From Isoetes taiwanensis (Eukaryota; Streptophyta; Lycopodiopsida; Isoetales; Isoetaceae): DNA of 64,000 bases. How positions within the stretch are numbered: position 1 is the first letter of the stretch; each line of letters opens with the position of its first letter. Location: contig JAJEKV010000003.1 in NCBI GenBank assembly GCA_021234155.1, positions 31,541,166 to 31,605,165 on the forward strand, given 5' to 3'. The notes beneath the pieces were generated by a model. The model did not search any database. It had not been told where the DNA came from and was given only the letters and a program-made list of their open reading frames with translations. Shown one piece after another: positions 12,310-25,722 of this stretch. The translations under genes and the position numbers were made by a program.

Positions 12310-15300
12310 CACTACAAATGAACCATTTCTAGTCCATCATGGGACAACTCTAGTGTTAATATCCCCTTACTCAACCATCTCCCTTTTGTGATCTTGCAGT
12401 TTAATACCGCCATACTCAGTTAATACACCTTTTTTCAACAATCCCCCTTCATAATTTTGTTGTTTACTATCCCCTTACTCGAATTCCTTCATTTGTATCC
12501 CCTTTCCATGTGCAATGTTCATACTCCTTTCCTCACAGCCAATGTTCATACCCCTTTCCAGCAACATTCCCCCCTTTATATGATTTATAAATTAATATTC
12601 TCCTCTTTCCATTGTACCTCGTTTCCATATGCAATGTGTTCCCCCTTTCCATATGCAATGTGTTCCATACCCGTTTCTAGCGACAATGTATACAGGCCAG
12701 TTTGCAACATAGTATTTTGCAATATAGTATTTGGTGTCAAATGAACACACTGCATAAGATATATCTATATTAAAGGTAACCAATTTATTCAAATCTAGTG
12801 ACTACAATTGTTCAAGTACGTAACCATGATAATCACGTAGTTACAAATTACTGAAACAGAAATGGCATGCAAACACATCCATCAACACACCAAATCAATG
12901 CGAATCTACGTTATTGGAAATAAGAGTTTCTATTTTGAATATTTCATTTCTGTGATCCTTTCCCTTCAGCAGAGCTTTATAGTGAAACATCTAAGGGTTA
13001 ACAACGTAGTAGGTTTTGGCTCCTTTGTGGGGTGCACTTGTGAAATCATGGTTAAAATGTTAGCCCCTCTACTACAAAGCAGTCAGACTTCCAAATTTAG
13101 AGCTAGATGGCTTAAAAAAAAATGGGGGGACCTCGAATACCAATAATGTGTGCATGCTCCAGCCAAGCACACAGCTTGCACTATGAAACCTCCCTATTGA
13201 AAGATTACACATTAAAAAAAAAATAAAAAAATAAAATAAAATCAGAACACAAGGTTCAACAAATCGTGAGCTTAAGATACAACATATGACCATAGTTATG
13301 ATACAACACATATGGGTTGTGCTACATACAAACCTTGTGACTACAATTGTTCAAGTCTAGTGGCTACAATAGTTCAAGTCTGTAACCATGATCAGACAGT
13401 CAAGTTCAGGATCCTTCAAGACTGCAACGATGCTTCGTAAAGCTGTGGTAAAATTACTTTGTTCAGTGAATGAACTATTCGCATGTTGCCCTCCCAGCGT
13501 CGGCTCTCCCAGTTCTGGCCATGGCTGCTTCAGAAGTTCCTCTATTATAAAGCCTAAATATTACAACAGAATTTACAAATACAAAAGCACAAATAAGATG
13601 GTTACTTCGACCTAAGGTAAAGCTGAATAGAAAAGACTGTTGTAAATGCAATTAAATTAAATCCTCAAAATTGGCTCAGGTCTTCATATCTGATGTAAGA
13701 AGAAGATAGCTATGGCATCTTATGGCAATTTCACCTCCAATGACCTAAAACAACCTTAACAAGCTACCCCAAAGCTTCACTGAAGCAAGAAAAGATGCTG
13801 GAGACATCCTATATGTGCAAGAATGGAGCCAACATTGGAAAACCCTAGCCCATTTCACATGTCTCCGCTCATAGAATTCAGCTGCAGCCTTTGCATTAAT
13901 ACTAAGTGCCCATTTTGTTGTAACTCCTAGCTAGAAACTGAGGAACCATCTCCATAGTTGTGTCTTCCTTCCTTTGTCTTCCATAGCTTGGCAAAATTGT
14001 CCCTTTACTAATGCTCTACAAAAATTAGGAGATGCTGACAACTCTAACTGCTCTTTTGCATATTCTTCAAGCTTTTGTTGAGCATTGATTTCCCATTGAT
14101 TTTTTATCTCCATAAAATTGTTGACTTCTTTTCAAGAAAAGCATGAAATCAAGACCAACATAACTTAAAGGCCAGATTAGCTAGCAAAACCCGAAGTCTT
14201 CTTAAAGCATGTTATTTCAGGTACGAAATTTTAATAAAAAATAAATCATCTGGACAAAATTATAATAAGACTTGGATTTGACTTTTTCCGTGCAAATGTA
14301 TGAAAATGGATATGTAGACAGCCAAAGTGGGGATATGAGATGGCTGGAGATCATGCGTCACTATAGTTTGGTATATTCTTATTCCCCCCTATTCTCTCTC
14401 AACACATCATCTTAAATGTAGCACGCATCTTATAGAACTTGCACCATCTATCACGCATACAACCAACATTTACTTTATAGAGGGGAGTTGGCAGAATCTG
14501 AAACAAAACTTCAAAACGAAAGAATAAAAGGAAAATGAAGGTTGATAGAAAGAGAAATCTGTAACATCACCTCAAGCCACACAAGGCACAGTATGTAAAC
14601 TAAGTTTCATTCTCAATTATGTGAGTGGTGGTACAAATATGCATATAAATGCTTCAAATTATTGTTTCAAATTTCGTAGTTTCCCTGAAACCTTTAATCC
14701 AAAAGGCAAAGTGCAAGAGTAGATCCCACACTGTAAAACAGAAAATATAGCCCAATCATGATGAACTCGTACAAAATAAAGAAAAGCTCACCGAGCCAAA
14801 GTGTTGCCTGCTAATTGGGCGCCAATATCCTTTGGCTGTAAATAAATAAATAATTATGTAAATAAATAATCCTGTAAATAAGTAAGACATAATGTTCTAG
14901 CACAATGCTATCAAAAAATGCATAGGAAATGTAAGTGATTTAGGTACTCAGGCTTGGCCACTAATAGACACTTCAAATAATGAACAACAGACACAATAAC
15001 ACACTCTATGGACAAAGGGAACCTTGATTTATAAGTAAACTATGCCTTCCTATTTTTCTTCATATCGTTGGACTTTCCCATAGATTTTATCCCGTAACAA
15101 TGCAATTCCACTCTTAAATCCTATGCACATGCACATAATGAATTCACATCATGAATTAATAATAATGGATCCTGTATACAGTACATCGGTCTACCACTGG
15201 TCTAAGTGGCCACTCCCATTTAGAACAAAAAAACTAGAAATTGGATAGCCTCTGTGTTGGAGCACAATACAATACGGAAAAAAGGTTTTGAAAGCTTAAA

Positions 15301-16735
15301 TCAGATAGACACAAAACAACACATGCATCTAAAACATCAAGAAATGAAAATCAGGGAGGCTATGCAGCATGTAAGGCCGACCTGAAGCCAAGACTACCTC
15401 TTACCTGAGTTGTAAGCAGTCGACCTGATTGCCACAGTAGTTTGCCACTGTCTCCATAAATTGCCTCCAAAGATCGGCTTACCTATCTGTAGATGCGTTT
15501 TTAAAATCCACCAATGCCATTGTTTGTTTGGACAGATGCACGAAAAAGCTGAATGAGAGGTACATACAATCATGGATATCTATCTGCCATCGCCACTCTG
15601 AGCAAAGAAATGTGTTGATTTGGAATTATTTTCCCTATCTGTCAGGGAGATGCGTTTAAAAGGAATACGAAAATGCAAGGATTCTTGAAAAAGCTTTGAC
15701 CTTTTCTTAGCCTATTGTTCAACTAAAACCAATCACAAGACACCAAGTCACTTATGTTAACAATATTAATGTTTCAAAACCATAGCTAATGTTTATTTTA
15801 TAAACATTAAAAGTCAGGGCCCTGGGGCCAACTTTGCTAGCCCGGGTTTGTCCCCATAGCCCGACTACAAGCTTATGGTCCACCGTGTAGCAACTATGCC
15901 TATTGCCGGTACTCCTCTCTTTCGAACTCAAATTCTCTTGTCTAACTCTAATTACCCCATTTCTCCTCATCCCCCAATTCTAAAGTGCAATCCCCCATTA
16001 TGCCCTCAGTACTCCTACTCTACTACCCCATTTCTACTCATCCCTCATTCTAAATTGCAATCCTCTATTCCAAATTACAACCCCCCATTACGTCCTCATT
16101 ACCCCTGCTAACCTTGACTACCTCATTTCTCGTCATCCCCTATTCTTCATTTTTTCCGTAGAAATCCCCATGTTCTAAATTACAATCTCCCATCACTACC
16201 TCATTATCCCTACTAACCATAACTACCTCATTTCTCGTCATACCCCATTCTTCATTTTTCTAGTAGAAATCCCATGTTTTAAATTACAATCCCTCTATTA
16301 CCCTTAATACATGTGACTACCCCATTTCTCCTCATCCCCCATTCTTCTTTTTTTTACAAAAAAATCCCCATGTTTAAAATTACAATCCTACATTACTCCC
16401 TCATTACCCCTACTAACCTTGACTACCCCATTTCTTATCATTCCTTATTCTTCATTTTTGCTAGTAGAAATCCCTATGTTCTAAATTGCAATCCCCTTAT
16501 TACTCCCTAATTACCCCTAGTACCCTTGACTACCCCACTCCTCCTCATCCCCCATTCTTCAATTTCTACAAAAAAATCCCCATGATCTAAATTGCAATCC
16601 CCTTGTTACTCCCTCACTACCTCTAACATAGACCTAGAATCCCCTTCTCCTCAAAGAATTATCCTTTGCTCATCAATCCCCCATTTCTCAAAAGGGGTAT
16701 TTTAAGGAGCATGTGGGCATCATTTTTAATATGTA
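12310..16735. mobile_element. probable second CACTA-like element
   Basis: Left end CACTACAAATGAACC at 12,310, followed by C-rich subterminal repeats (AATCCCCCTTCATA, CATACCCCTTTCC) to 12,690. The right end near 16,735, read inward as TACATATTAAAAATGATGCC, is preceded by many CATTACCCCTACTAACC-type repeats at 15,950-16,690. That end matches the right ends at 9,868 and 36,814. The flanking triplets (GAA and CTG) do not match, so the two ends may belong to different copies. Minus-strand exon-like pieces inside (about 13,430-13,560, 13,990-14,110, 14,795-14,835, 15,411-15,480) have plausible splice signals but no recognisable protein. Confidence 0.45.
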
Positions 16736-17011
16736 CTGTATTTGTATCAGGTAAAACTTTGTTCCCCTTATTTTTGCTAATACCAATGTTTTTGGAGACT
16801 AATCTAACTAACTAATTTCAAATCTCAGGGACGAATAATTTATTCCAAATTTGGAGCACATTATACAAATCTTTTTGAGATTTATTATTTGAGCCATCGG
16901 CAATCACAAATCACTTTGTGATCCACAATGCCAAGGAGCCAAATCTAATTATATGTTAAAAGTGCAATAAATTGATAACTTCAACTGTACAGAAGAGCCA
17001 CCCGCTTTAAC

Positions 17012-20000
17012 TTAAATGCTTTGCACTTGCTGAGTTGTTAGGTCCCATTCTCGTGTCTAGAAAGCATTTCAATTATTAGAGATCAATTCAATTGGACATA
17101 GAGCAACCATAGCAAAGTTCTTACCATATTCATGAGCTTGATACCAGCTCCTTTTGTGAACTTTCTCGCGAACAAAAAACATGGTCGAGGAGCATTATTT
17201 ACACTACACCACTCTGTTCTCCACTCACTTTCGTACTTGATATTGTCAATAGCCTGAATGTAGTTCAAGAGAAATGATTATTAAAACGAAAGCATGAAAG
17301 AGTAATCAATCCGTTTTCAAAAGTCCTCCACTTGACTTTGTGATTATGTAGGTATCATATTATTTTCCATTGGTCCAGCCTTTACATGCAATTCTTCCTG
17401 TTTGAAGATGTGATCTATTTCCCAAAATCTCATAGATGACGTTTGATGTACCTTGCCTTTAACAGATGTCAAGGTTATGTTCATTTCCACTTAAAACTGC
17501 TTATAGTCCACCTGTAGTATATCAAAAATCCTTATCTGCCACTTTCTGACATTACTAGGCCGTTTTAAGTTGATCAACACATGAAAGAATCTACTTGCAT
17601 TGCGTGCTAAATATTTGAGGCCAACAGTCAAGGAAACCTGGATAATTCAACATCTTCTAATAAGCAGTTATGGAATTGAGAATGTCATTATGCAAGATAA
17701 GAGCCTGACAAGCCTGTTAAGCCAAAAGCCTAGTGCAGGGGAATTACGTCCACATGGTGTCTGCACATATGGCAGAGTAGACTCTCCAAACCAACAAACT
17801 TCCCCCCTTGCCTAAGGCAAGCATGTTATATATAAAGCAACGATCCCATAGATGATTTAAAATAGATGCCTCAAGGTTCCAAGTGAACCTCCTACTGAGG
17901 CCTTTGGCCATTCATACTTTTGACATATCACACCTTTTGGCCAGCGCTTTTAAAAAACAAGATGATTCCCAGCCAGTAGTTGATTGATTGCCACCAAGCT
18001 TTACGTATTGTTATTGCTTACTGCTCTTACATTCTGCAATTTTTCACCAGTTTTGGATTTTATTATTTAGTTGTGAAACCCCTGTTACTTTTACCCTATT
18101 TTATTCTCTCCAAATTGCCCATTTGGGGATATGAGATTCCCAAGACAACAGTTCTTACACAGGTCTTCGTAAGCACTCTTCTTACGAGGAACCTATGGGC
18201 CATTATAGAGTTACAGCACAATGGCCACACATGTGAACAAATTGTAAATAGATTTCATGGTGAGTGGGTAATAGATTTGCAAGATACCTGGATTTCACGA
18301 ATGGTCTCCAACGACACATCAGAAAAGGTAAAAGGATGCCATCCTTGTCTTTCGCGCACACGGTTAGAGCGTTTCCATAAACTGTAAGTTAATGACCTTC
18401 GTTCTAGCTCGCTTTCATATCCTTTAATCTGGCAAATTACAAGCATACGTCTTTATGTTTGCAATTATTTACATGGGATAAATTGAACAGCCAATGGCAT
18501 CCTGCATATTCCCAGAGCTAGAAGAACGATTATTAATCATCAAGTTCTTTCAAATTAGAGATATATATGTAAGAACTGCTGTATTTTAATCAGGTATATA
18601 AGAAGTAATACTCTGGTAAGATATGGATCATATATTGGCCATTCTGAAGTTTTGGCAAATGGATGCAAAAAAGTGGTGAACAGTACCATAGGCCTATTTC
18701 TAGTCTGATACACGATCAGAGTTAAACTTAAAGAATTTTGTTACCAATTAATGGGACGGAAGAAACTTACTGCCAAAACAGTTTGCACATAGTGTTCATC
18801 TGGCACACAGTTTTTCCCCGAGGCTTTATATCCAGTCTACGTGGCAAACAGAGAAGGAATTTATGAGTGATTATACAGGATAATGCTACCATTTATTTGT
18901 GATCTTACCAATTTATACTCCCGCCAAAATTCCGGCAAAGCACCTCTCTGTAACAAATGAAGTGCAGAAATATGAATATAGAATGCAGGGAAAGTACTAT
19001 ACAAAATGCACCCAAAACAGAAGTGAATGTCTTATTAAGGTTTCTAATTTGATGAATGATAGAGGGTAGATTATGAAAATTAAGCAATATTGTATAGTGT
19101 TGGAACAGCTGAACCTTTCATGTGTGCAATTTTAGTGGCTTGCCAGTAACTGAGGCGATGATTTAGTTAATTTAAGTGTCCATTATTATTCTCTTCCAGT
19201 GTCAAGCTCCAGAAAGACAGGATCTTTCATTGCCATTGAATTTGAAATTTTAAATAGTTATTCGTAAATCTAACATGTCTTATTGATAGTAGGCCTTTAT
19301 AAAGATGTAAAACAGTTTATTTCATTTATTTCTATCGGTGAAATAAGCTGTAAGAATGCAAAGGATGTTTCCAGTAGAATGGGACAAACGCCCAAAGTGA
19401 ATTTATTTATGGAATGCTTTCCCAAATGCCTTGTGAAAGCAGTATTTCATGCATAAATACCTTACCTTACAGTGCTCAGCAAATACAGAAACAATTTTGT
19501 CATCAGTTGCTACTGCTGTTGCATGTTTTCGTGTAAGAACAAACCACTACACAAGGCAGATACAATTTAGACTTCAATATACAGATCAAGGTAACCAAAA
19601 AGTGACTAGAAAAAGATATTTAATGCCCCATAAGAAGATATACATTTGATAACCACCATATGGAAGCATCCCACCAGAACATGCACTTAAGTTCTACAAC
19701 TATGTTACAAGAAATCAAGTAAGAAATATACCTGGGAACCCTTTCTCCACTTTTCCCTTGGAATCACTGGTGACATTCTTGGGTTATAGCGATTTTCCCT
19801 ATAATCTCTAAAACTGTACAATCCAAACAGGTATCAAACATCAAGAAGTAAAACGAGCATGATTGAAAATTCTTTGTCATCTGTTACCTGTCTACAAAGC
19901 TCTTTGTTGTTGACATTACATATTCGTAGACATAACTGAAATTGTATAAAGGCACACAGCTACACAAAAAGAATCAACTCTGCTGTCAATAAAAGCTGAA

Positions 20001-22218
20001 AAGAGCATGCATTATTAAAAAGTTAATGCTTCATCCATTAACAAGTATGCAATATTGCAGTTTGGCTATAACTTATGGATGACAGGATGAGGTGACAATG
20101 GTCAATTGATATTTATCGGACTGGGTTCTTTGTTAGATCAAGTTGGCAAGGTTTGGCTGCGAGACGCTATTAAAAAGCTTTGACAATCACACCCAAACTT
20201 TTTTTACGCTTAATCTAACAGGACAAGCTGCCTCTACATGGGTGGGCAAACCCCCGAAGTACAACAACCAAACATAATTATATGCATCAGCCTTTCTCAA
20301 TCTTGTCATGTCTTATCTAGTCCAACTGTAAGAGGGTCTAACACGGATGATTAAGATTATGGTATAACAGTTTCCTCTGTGCTTAGCCATTCCAAATTAT
20401 GTTTCCAACTCCTTGGGCAAAAGAACTAAATTGAATGAGACACAATGCTTATGATCGTACACACGCACACACAGGTGCTAGCTTTAGTAGCTTGTGATCC
20501 TTCTTTCTCCAGTTCTAAGTAACATATCTTCAAAGAAAACGGGAAGTATAAATTAGTGTCTATGACCTCCCAAGTTCTTGGATAGACACAGAAATACCAG
20601 CAGTGGCTTAAACAGATGATATCTTCAATGTCATGCACTTGCAAGAGAAAGCACAATCTGGGATTTTCTGCTTGTTCCCATCTCAAGAAGCACTCACTCT
20701 TCGCACCTTGAGTCTAAGTCTAGAACAAAACAGCACAAGCAGATGGATCCAATCTTGTTAACTCAAAACCATTTCTTTTATTCCGTGTATACAACTCCAA
20801 TGGCAATGCTACATACTGCATTTCTGCCTTGGGGAAGTAGCAATTAAGAGATCCCATTCTCACATTCTGAACTCAAACTCTTCTAGTTCTGAAGTGAAAA
20901 TGGCTCTAAAAATTGGATATATGCATGGCATTTCATTGTACTACTCTCAATAGATTAATCGATTTATCCTTTATATTTTCTCTTACTATGCCATTGTAGA
21001 TCATTGCAAACCATCCTCTTCACTCTCAATCTGCTGTTGATGCAGCATAATGTTCCATAGCTGCACTATATGATCATATTCTGTAGTAATTTATGCATGT
21101 AAGCATCATGCATACCTATCAGAAAGCAATATAAAACGCTCATTCTGAGAATCTTCAAGTGCTTTAAGCAGCAGCAATCGTTCTGCTTGTATCATACTTG
21201 CCTCTCCCCATTCAACCTGCCACAATCAGTGTTTACACGTCAGCTTCTTGACGTAATCAATCAGAATAGAAAACATGCATCCCTCTAGCAAATTGAACAT
21301 GCGTTTTCCAACAAGTCAAAATTATGACTGAATCATATGCACACAATCGCCATATTGCTTTTACATCTCTACTGGCTTCAATAACTAGCGGAAGAAAAAA
21401 CACATACTTTGCTTACACAATCGTGAGAAAGCTACCAACTGATTTTACTCTTGTATAGTCTAATTTTTTCAAGTAGTGAATTTGTCTATGGTTGTTCGGT
21501 TTAAGGTCTGCTCATCAAGGTTTCAACGGTTCGTCAAGTGTCAATAGCATTGGTTTGCATCAGAAAGGATATGAAAAGCAAGAGAGGTAGTTTCATAAGA
21601 GTTAATTTACCAATACACTGTTTGGTAGTTGTCGGTTGTAGAAGGACTCGCTTTGTGTTGTTTCTTTTGTGTATACAAAACCAGGCCTGGCATGGACATA
21701 GACTGTATATTCATGATCCTTTGCACCCTGCACGCATTTATACGAATATCAACTTATGTCACACTTCAAAAACTTTTACCTTCTAAGAAAACTTGTACTA
21801 TCATAACTTTAAGCAAATTGAGTATTCAGCAAATTAGACAATACGTCACAACCATTATCCTGGAAACCAACTAGGACCCTAATTTATTGTTCCTGTTGAT
21901 TTCTCATGGTTTCAAACATTCTAGAATGCAAATGTAAGTTGTAGAGATACTAAGAAACCCTGAAAATGTTGGCATGCTTACCTTAAAAAAGTGTTCCCAA
22001 TAAAAGTCAAGAGGTAAACGATTACGAGCCAAAAACAAGAATGCTATTTTTGGCTTTGGAACTGATGGACTAGCAGTAAGTAAGACTGGTTCACTAGCGA
22101 CAGTGTCTTGTACAAAAGATAATTGCAGCCTGAGTACTGCCAATAATGCTGTGACAAACAATGCCAATGCTGCAACTCTCCATATACAATTCTTATTAGT
22201 GCGGGTTTTCTTCTTCAT
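17012..22218 (-). CDS. GT14 (core-2/I-branching-like) glycosyltransferase, 369 aa, 11 exons
   Basis: Plant family 14 glycosyltransferase of the former DUF266 group. This family transfers sugars in the Golgi; the donor and acceptor of most plant members are unknown. Exons: 21,982-22,218; 21,611-21,727; 21,116-21,216; 19,888-19,959; 19,732-19,813; 19,466-19,546; 18,909-18,947; 18,771-18,836; 18,288-18,428; 17,125-17,253; 17,012-17,056. All junctions are GT-AG and in phase (1,110 nt with stop). Residues 1-9 are basic and 11-31 are a membrane helix, giving a type II protein. Family blocks in order: KIAFLFLARNRLPL, VYVHARPGF, EWGEASMIQAERLLLLKAL, FILLSDSCVPLYNFSYVY, RYNPRMSPVIPREKWRKGSQ, PDEHYVQTVLA, RRSLTYSLW, CFLFARKF. 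The start is the first ATG before the membrane helix. The last 14-codon exon follows a 68-nt intron; reading through that donor would instead add 14 residues and stop at 17,083. The coding sequence shows no damage. Confidence 0.92.
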
Positions 22219-23205
22219 GTCCTCTGAGGCATCATAAAACAGAATATGCAAATCAGGAATTGAATTATTACCCAATAGAAGTTGTCAAATGCTGTTGATA
22301 TAGAAATTCCTAGCGCATGCTACGAAGAAGGAAGAAAAAATAATGTTGAGTTAACGCTTACCCAGATCTAAAAGCTCAATTCATGTCAATTCATGAAATG
22401 GGGACTCCAGACGCAAGTGAGCTTTGAAGAAAAAGCATGCATCATGGTATCCGTCTGATGCAGCGTACAAAAGCTGTACTCAGTGCTACAAGGAGATGGG
22501 AAATGCTGTAACATGTCTTCGGTCTGCTTCATCTTCAACAAAATCACAGCTGCAGGCCCAATTCCTTACATGGCACCTTATCACGCCCAATTCTCAACAT
22601 TAAAACAGAGACAGATTAGCATTGTTTACTTCCCGCTATGGAGAACAAAAGGAACATAACACCCACTACAAAGACAAGTGCCCCACATGGGCTGCATCAC
22701 CTAAAGTTCCTTTCCAATTGGAATCAGACCCGCATGTGCTGTATGCAAGACTCAATTCCAGTAAAAACAACAAAATCCATTGTAAAAATGGGACCAGAAG
22801 CAGAGAGATGCCGGAAAATGCAGACCCGGCAAGATGAAATGGTGCCAAATTTCGCCACATGGGTACAAAAATTTAAATAAATGTTCCGGCAGCTCCAAAA
22901 GGTAGGATCTGGGCAAAAGCATCTTTTGCATGACCCAGGAAACGAATTAAATATTGCAAAGACTTTGGATGGAAAAGGGAGGTCAGATCTACCCGGTGAC
23001 ATTATTTGCAGCCTTGGATCGAGGAAACAGGGATGGGTGAAAAAAGGGCAATGCCGAATTGGTGGGCCATTTTTTGGTGCACATGTCGGAAGTTGGCATG
23101 CTAGTCTTGGAGTGCAAGCTAATTCTTTCAACCCAACCAAACGCATTAGGCCTAGGTTGTCCTAAAATCAAAGAAAGAAAATACTAGCAGTTTTTCCGCA
23201 ACATT
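22219..23205. other. 5' flank of the glycosyltransferase gene
   Basis: Should hold the promoter and leader of the minus-strand glycosyltransferase. The frame is open upstream of the ATG for 19 codons, but there is no earlier in-frame ATG. A splice-acceptor-like ATCAACAG lies just beyond, so a leader intron is possible. No clear TATA box was found. Open frames at 22,620-23,170 on both strands have no supporting motif. Confidence 0.35.
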
Positions 23206-23209
23206 TTGA

Positions 23210-23358
23210 TAGAAAGAAAGAAAGAATGATTTTTATCGTCCACTGAGACCAATCGGCCTATGGGACCCGAAAGAAGCGCAGCAAACTTATTACTGTCCGA
23301 GTTAAAAAACCCCGCCCCGAAGGGTTTTCGAGGGAAAAACCGTGGCAGTAATAAGAAT
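23210..23358 (-). repeat. SINE-like 3' module with structured hairpin (copy 1)
   Basis: Read on the minus strand: a 70-nt hairpin (23,286-23,355, stem CTTATTACTG/CAGTAATAAG), then GGGTCCCATAGGCC, GGTCTCAGTGGACGATAAAAA and a (TTCT)n tail. The same order occurs at 33,587-33,765 with an (AATAG)n-type tail. Inside the hairpin is a second stem with a UUCG tetraloop. A simple-repeat tail after a conserved end is typical of SINEs. Confidence 0.6.
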
Positions 23359-23359
23359 G

Positions 23360-24515
23360 GTGTCGAACAGATTCTGCAATCATTCTTTCACACAGATTTT
23401 AAATTTTGGGATTCCAAAAAAATCTTGGCCGTTGGATGATAGGCCCCCACATGATGTTCCACAGGGTTTGGGCACTCGAGTTACTGCCCGAACCCGTGGA
23501 ACAGCCTGTAGGGGCATATTATCACAGAACGCAGTCTCAACGGGGCAAAGGTGTCGTGATGCAGTCTCATTAGATTCAAGAATTGGCCGAAAAGGGACGA
23601 ACAAGCAACATATGATATTGCACATTATATTACTTGTCATAATCTAAGCCTATATTAATGTGATAATATATTGTCCTCGATTATTGTGTTTTGAAATGCA
23701 TCCATACAATCATTTTTATCTCCCTTGGAAATATCTCCCTTAATATTACGAACTCCGATGCATGTGATTTTAGGTTTGGGGAAAACATCATCCTCACCTA
23801 CAATTCATTCAAATGACACCTAATTTGGATCATCACAAAACAGTGACAATGTTTTCCATCTAAAATAACCCTAAAACAAGGGTATTTCACAATTTTGAAA
23901 CTATGTAGGGGTATTTTTACAAATTTCCCAAACTATAAACCCCGACACTTTCCACTCCAAACTTGTGCATCTATTACATTGGGTGTGGTTTGTTAGGCAC
24001 AACGTACCATCCTTATTTGTCCCTATTGTGTGACATAATGACACAAGGACAAGCTTTTCGTGCAAATCATGTCTTATCACGGCCACAAATAACAAGGTAA
24101 TAAAGTGTAACATCCTTATTTGTCATATTGTGTGAGATAATAACATGACGAGTTCTCTTCGTGTAAATCGTGTGTAAATCGTGTCTTATCACCATCATAA
24201 ATAATAAGGCAATAAAATGCTTGTACCTCGCTCTAGACACTTAAACTCTTGGCAAGGTTTATAGTTCAAGGGGCCTTCTTCTTGGAACAACAATTAAAGC
24301 AATAATCGTCATGTGTCACTAATAATAAAATAGAAGTGGAGAAAGTCACACCTCTTTATACTACCATTTATTTGAGCCTCCTCTTTATACTACCATTTAT
24401 ATTGAGCCTCATAGGTCTTACTTAAAGTCACGAAGAAGCTCACGTGAATATCAAGGTAAGTGATATCTCAAAGTTCAAGACTTTTCTTGTTTACATGGTA
24501 TTCACGTCTTGTTAT
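23360..24515. other. no gene recognised
   Basis: AT-rich. A CCACAGGGTTTGGGCACTCG / CGGGCAGTAACTCG...CCGTGGAAC stretch near 23,460-23,510 is partly self-complementary. A direct repeat of a CATCCTTATTTGTC / TCGTGT(C)TTATCA text occurs at 24,005-24,100 and 24,107-24,205. Confidence 0.35.
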
Positions 24516-24519
24516 TTTA

Positions 24520-24680
24520 AATGAATATGTAGCATCATAAGAGGGGTTTTTTTTGTGATTTTATACGTTTTTTTGCATGGTTTTCATATGATTTCACAGG
24601 CGTATTCACGTGGACGTACTAAACGGTATTTCTAGAGTGCACCCATTTGTTAGCCATTGATTCTAAAGAAGAGGGAAAAT
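24520..24680. repeat. repeat shared with 39,585-39,735
   Basis: About 150 bp beginning GAATATGTAGCATCATAA and ending at CTAGAGTGCACC plus 20 bp. It is about 70% identical by eye to 39,585-39,735 in the same orientation. In both places it is followed within ~250 bp by a fragment of an unrelated plant gene. It may be one end of a gene-capturing element. Confidence 0.55.
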
Positions 24681-24879
24681 CGTGTGGTTGTGGGGCTTCT
24701 ATTCTATTGTTTGCATGCCTTTTTAGCTTAGGTTTCAAATATTAAGATAATATTAGGTTTGTGGTTTTCAAAAGAAACGTTTTTGAAGCGATTAGGGTTC
24801 CGGATTTGGCATCGATGGCTCTGATACAGGGTTAATTGGTCCATGGCAGAGGAGTTCCGTGAAGAGCCGGATTTCAGAG

Positions 24880-25219
24880 TTGTTTGAAGGCGAGCACAGG
24901 ACTGATGTTTTGCAATGTTGATGCAGAAATGTTGATGTAGAATCACGTTGTCCACTCTGTAAGCAACGTTTTGTTTTTGTCAAGCGACCAGTAACAGAAG
25001 GGCATAGCCGCAGCAGGATAGTTAGGGTACCAATGCGTAATCAGGTATATCTCCTTCTTTGGCTTCTTAACAATTTATGTCTTGTAACGCTGTTTCTAAC
25101 AAAGGCCTTTCCTAGAAAAACATGTACATGATATTGTGATACATTGATGAATTCGCACTTCTTTCAGGTTTATGTACCATCAGAAGAGGATGTTCACGAA
25201 AGTCTGGGCATTTTTGTGT
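24880..25219 (+). pseudogene. fragment of a plant RING (PHD/RING-type) protein gene
   Basis: Reads VESRCPLCKQRFVFVKRP, the second half of a C3HC4 RING (C-P-L-C-K-Q-R-F), then SRIVRVPMRNQ. It continues across a GT-AG intron (25,044-25,167) into VYVPSEEDVHESLGIFV and a TGA. The CPLCK-RF and PSEED order is familiar from plant proteins with RING and PHD fingers that bind chromatin. The first half of the RING (about 24,890-24,945) is frame-shifted and contains TGA, and nothing recognisable follows. The retained intron shows the copy came from genomic DNA, not from mRNA. Confidence 0.6.
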
Positions 25220-25722
25220 GACCGCAAATCTTTTGTGTCAGACTGCCATGCAATTTTCCAATTGCACTGTGGAAATCCCTCTGGCAAAACTGTGTGTTGC
25301 TTCAGCAAGTCCAATTTGTTGTACTTGTTCTACATACTTTCTTCTTATTCAAATGTATGTTATTGGCGCGCATCTGATCTGCTTGCCGTCTATGGAAATA
25401 AGCTGCTGTTAAGTTTGGAGTTATATTAGAGTTTTCTTGTTGTTCATGTAATTCAAATTTACAGAGCTGCAGGTTGTAATGCAAGCAGCTCTAGTGTTGA
25501 ACAGGAATGGAGTTCCATCTGTGCACAGTGTATGGGTGGAAAATGGGGTTTGACCCCATCTTGTTTTTGATGAACGGCCATAGTTTGTGGGTTTGGAATA
25601 ATCCATGGAATATTACTTGGATCAAGGGCTAGGGTTAGACGAGTATGAGGGTTAGACGAGTATGAGAACCCCTTATGTTAGTTTGTGTACACGTTTTCAT
25701 TTGCATTGTTTTTATGATTTTT

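Noticed and set aside
15411-15480. Last exons of the glycosyltransferase downstream of 16.7 kb
   Set aside because: The in-phase exon at 17,012-17,056 already ends the protein, and these pieces lie beyond a CACTA-like end and match no family block.
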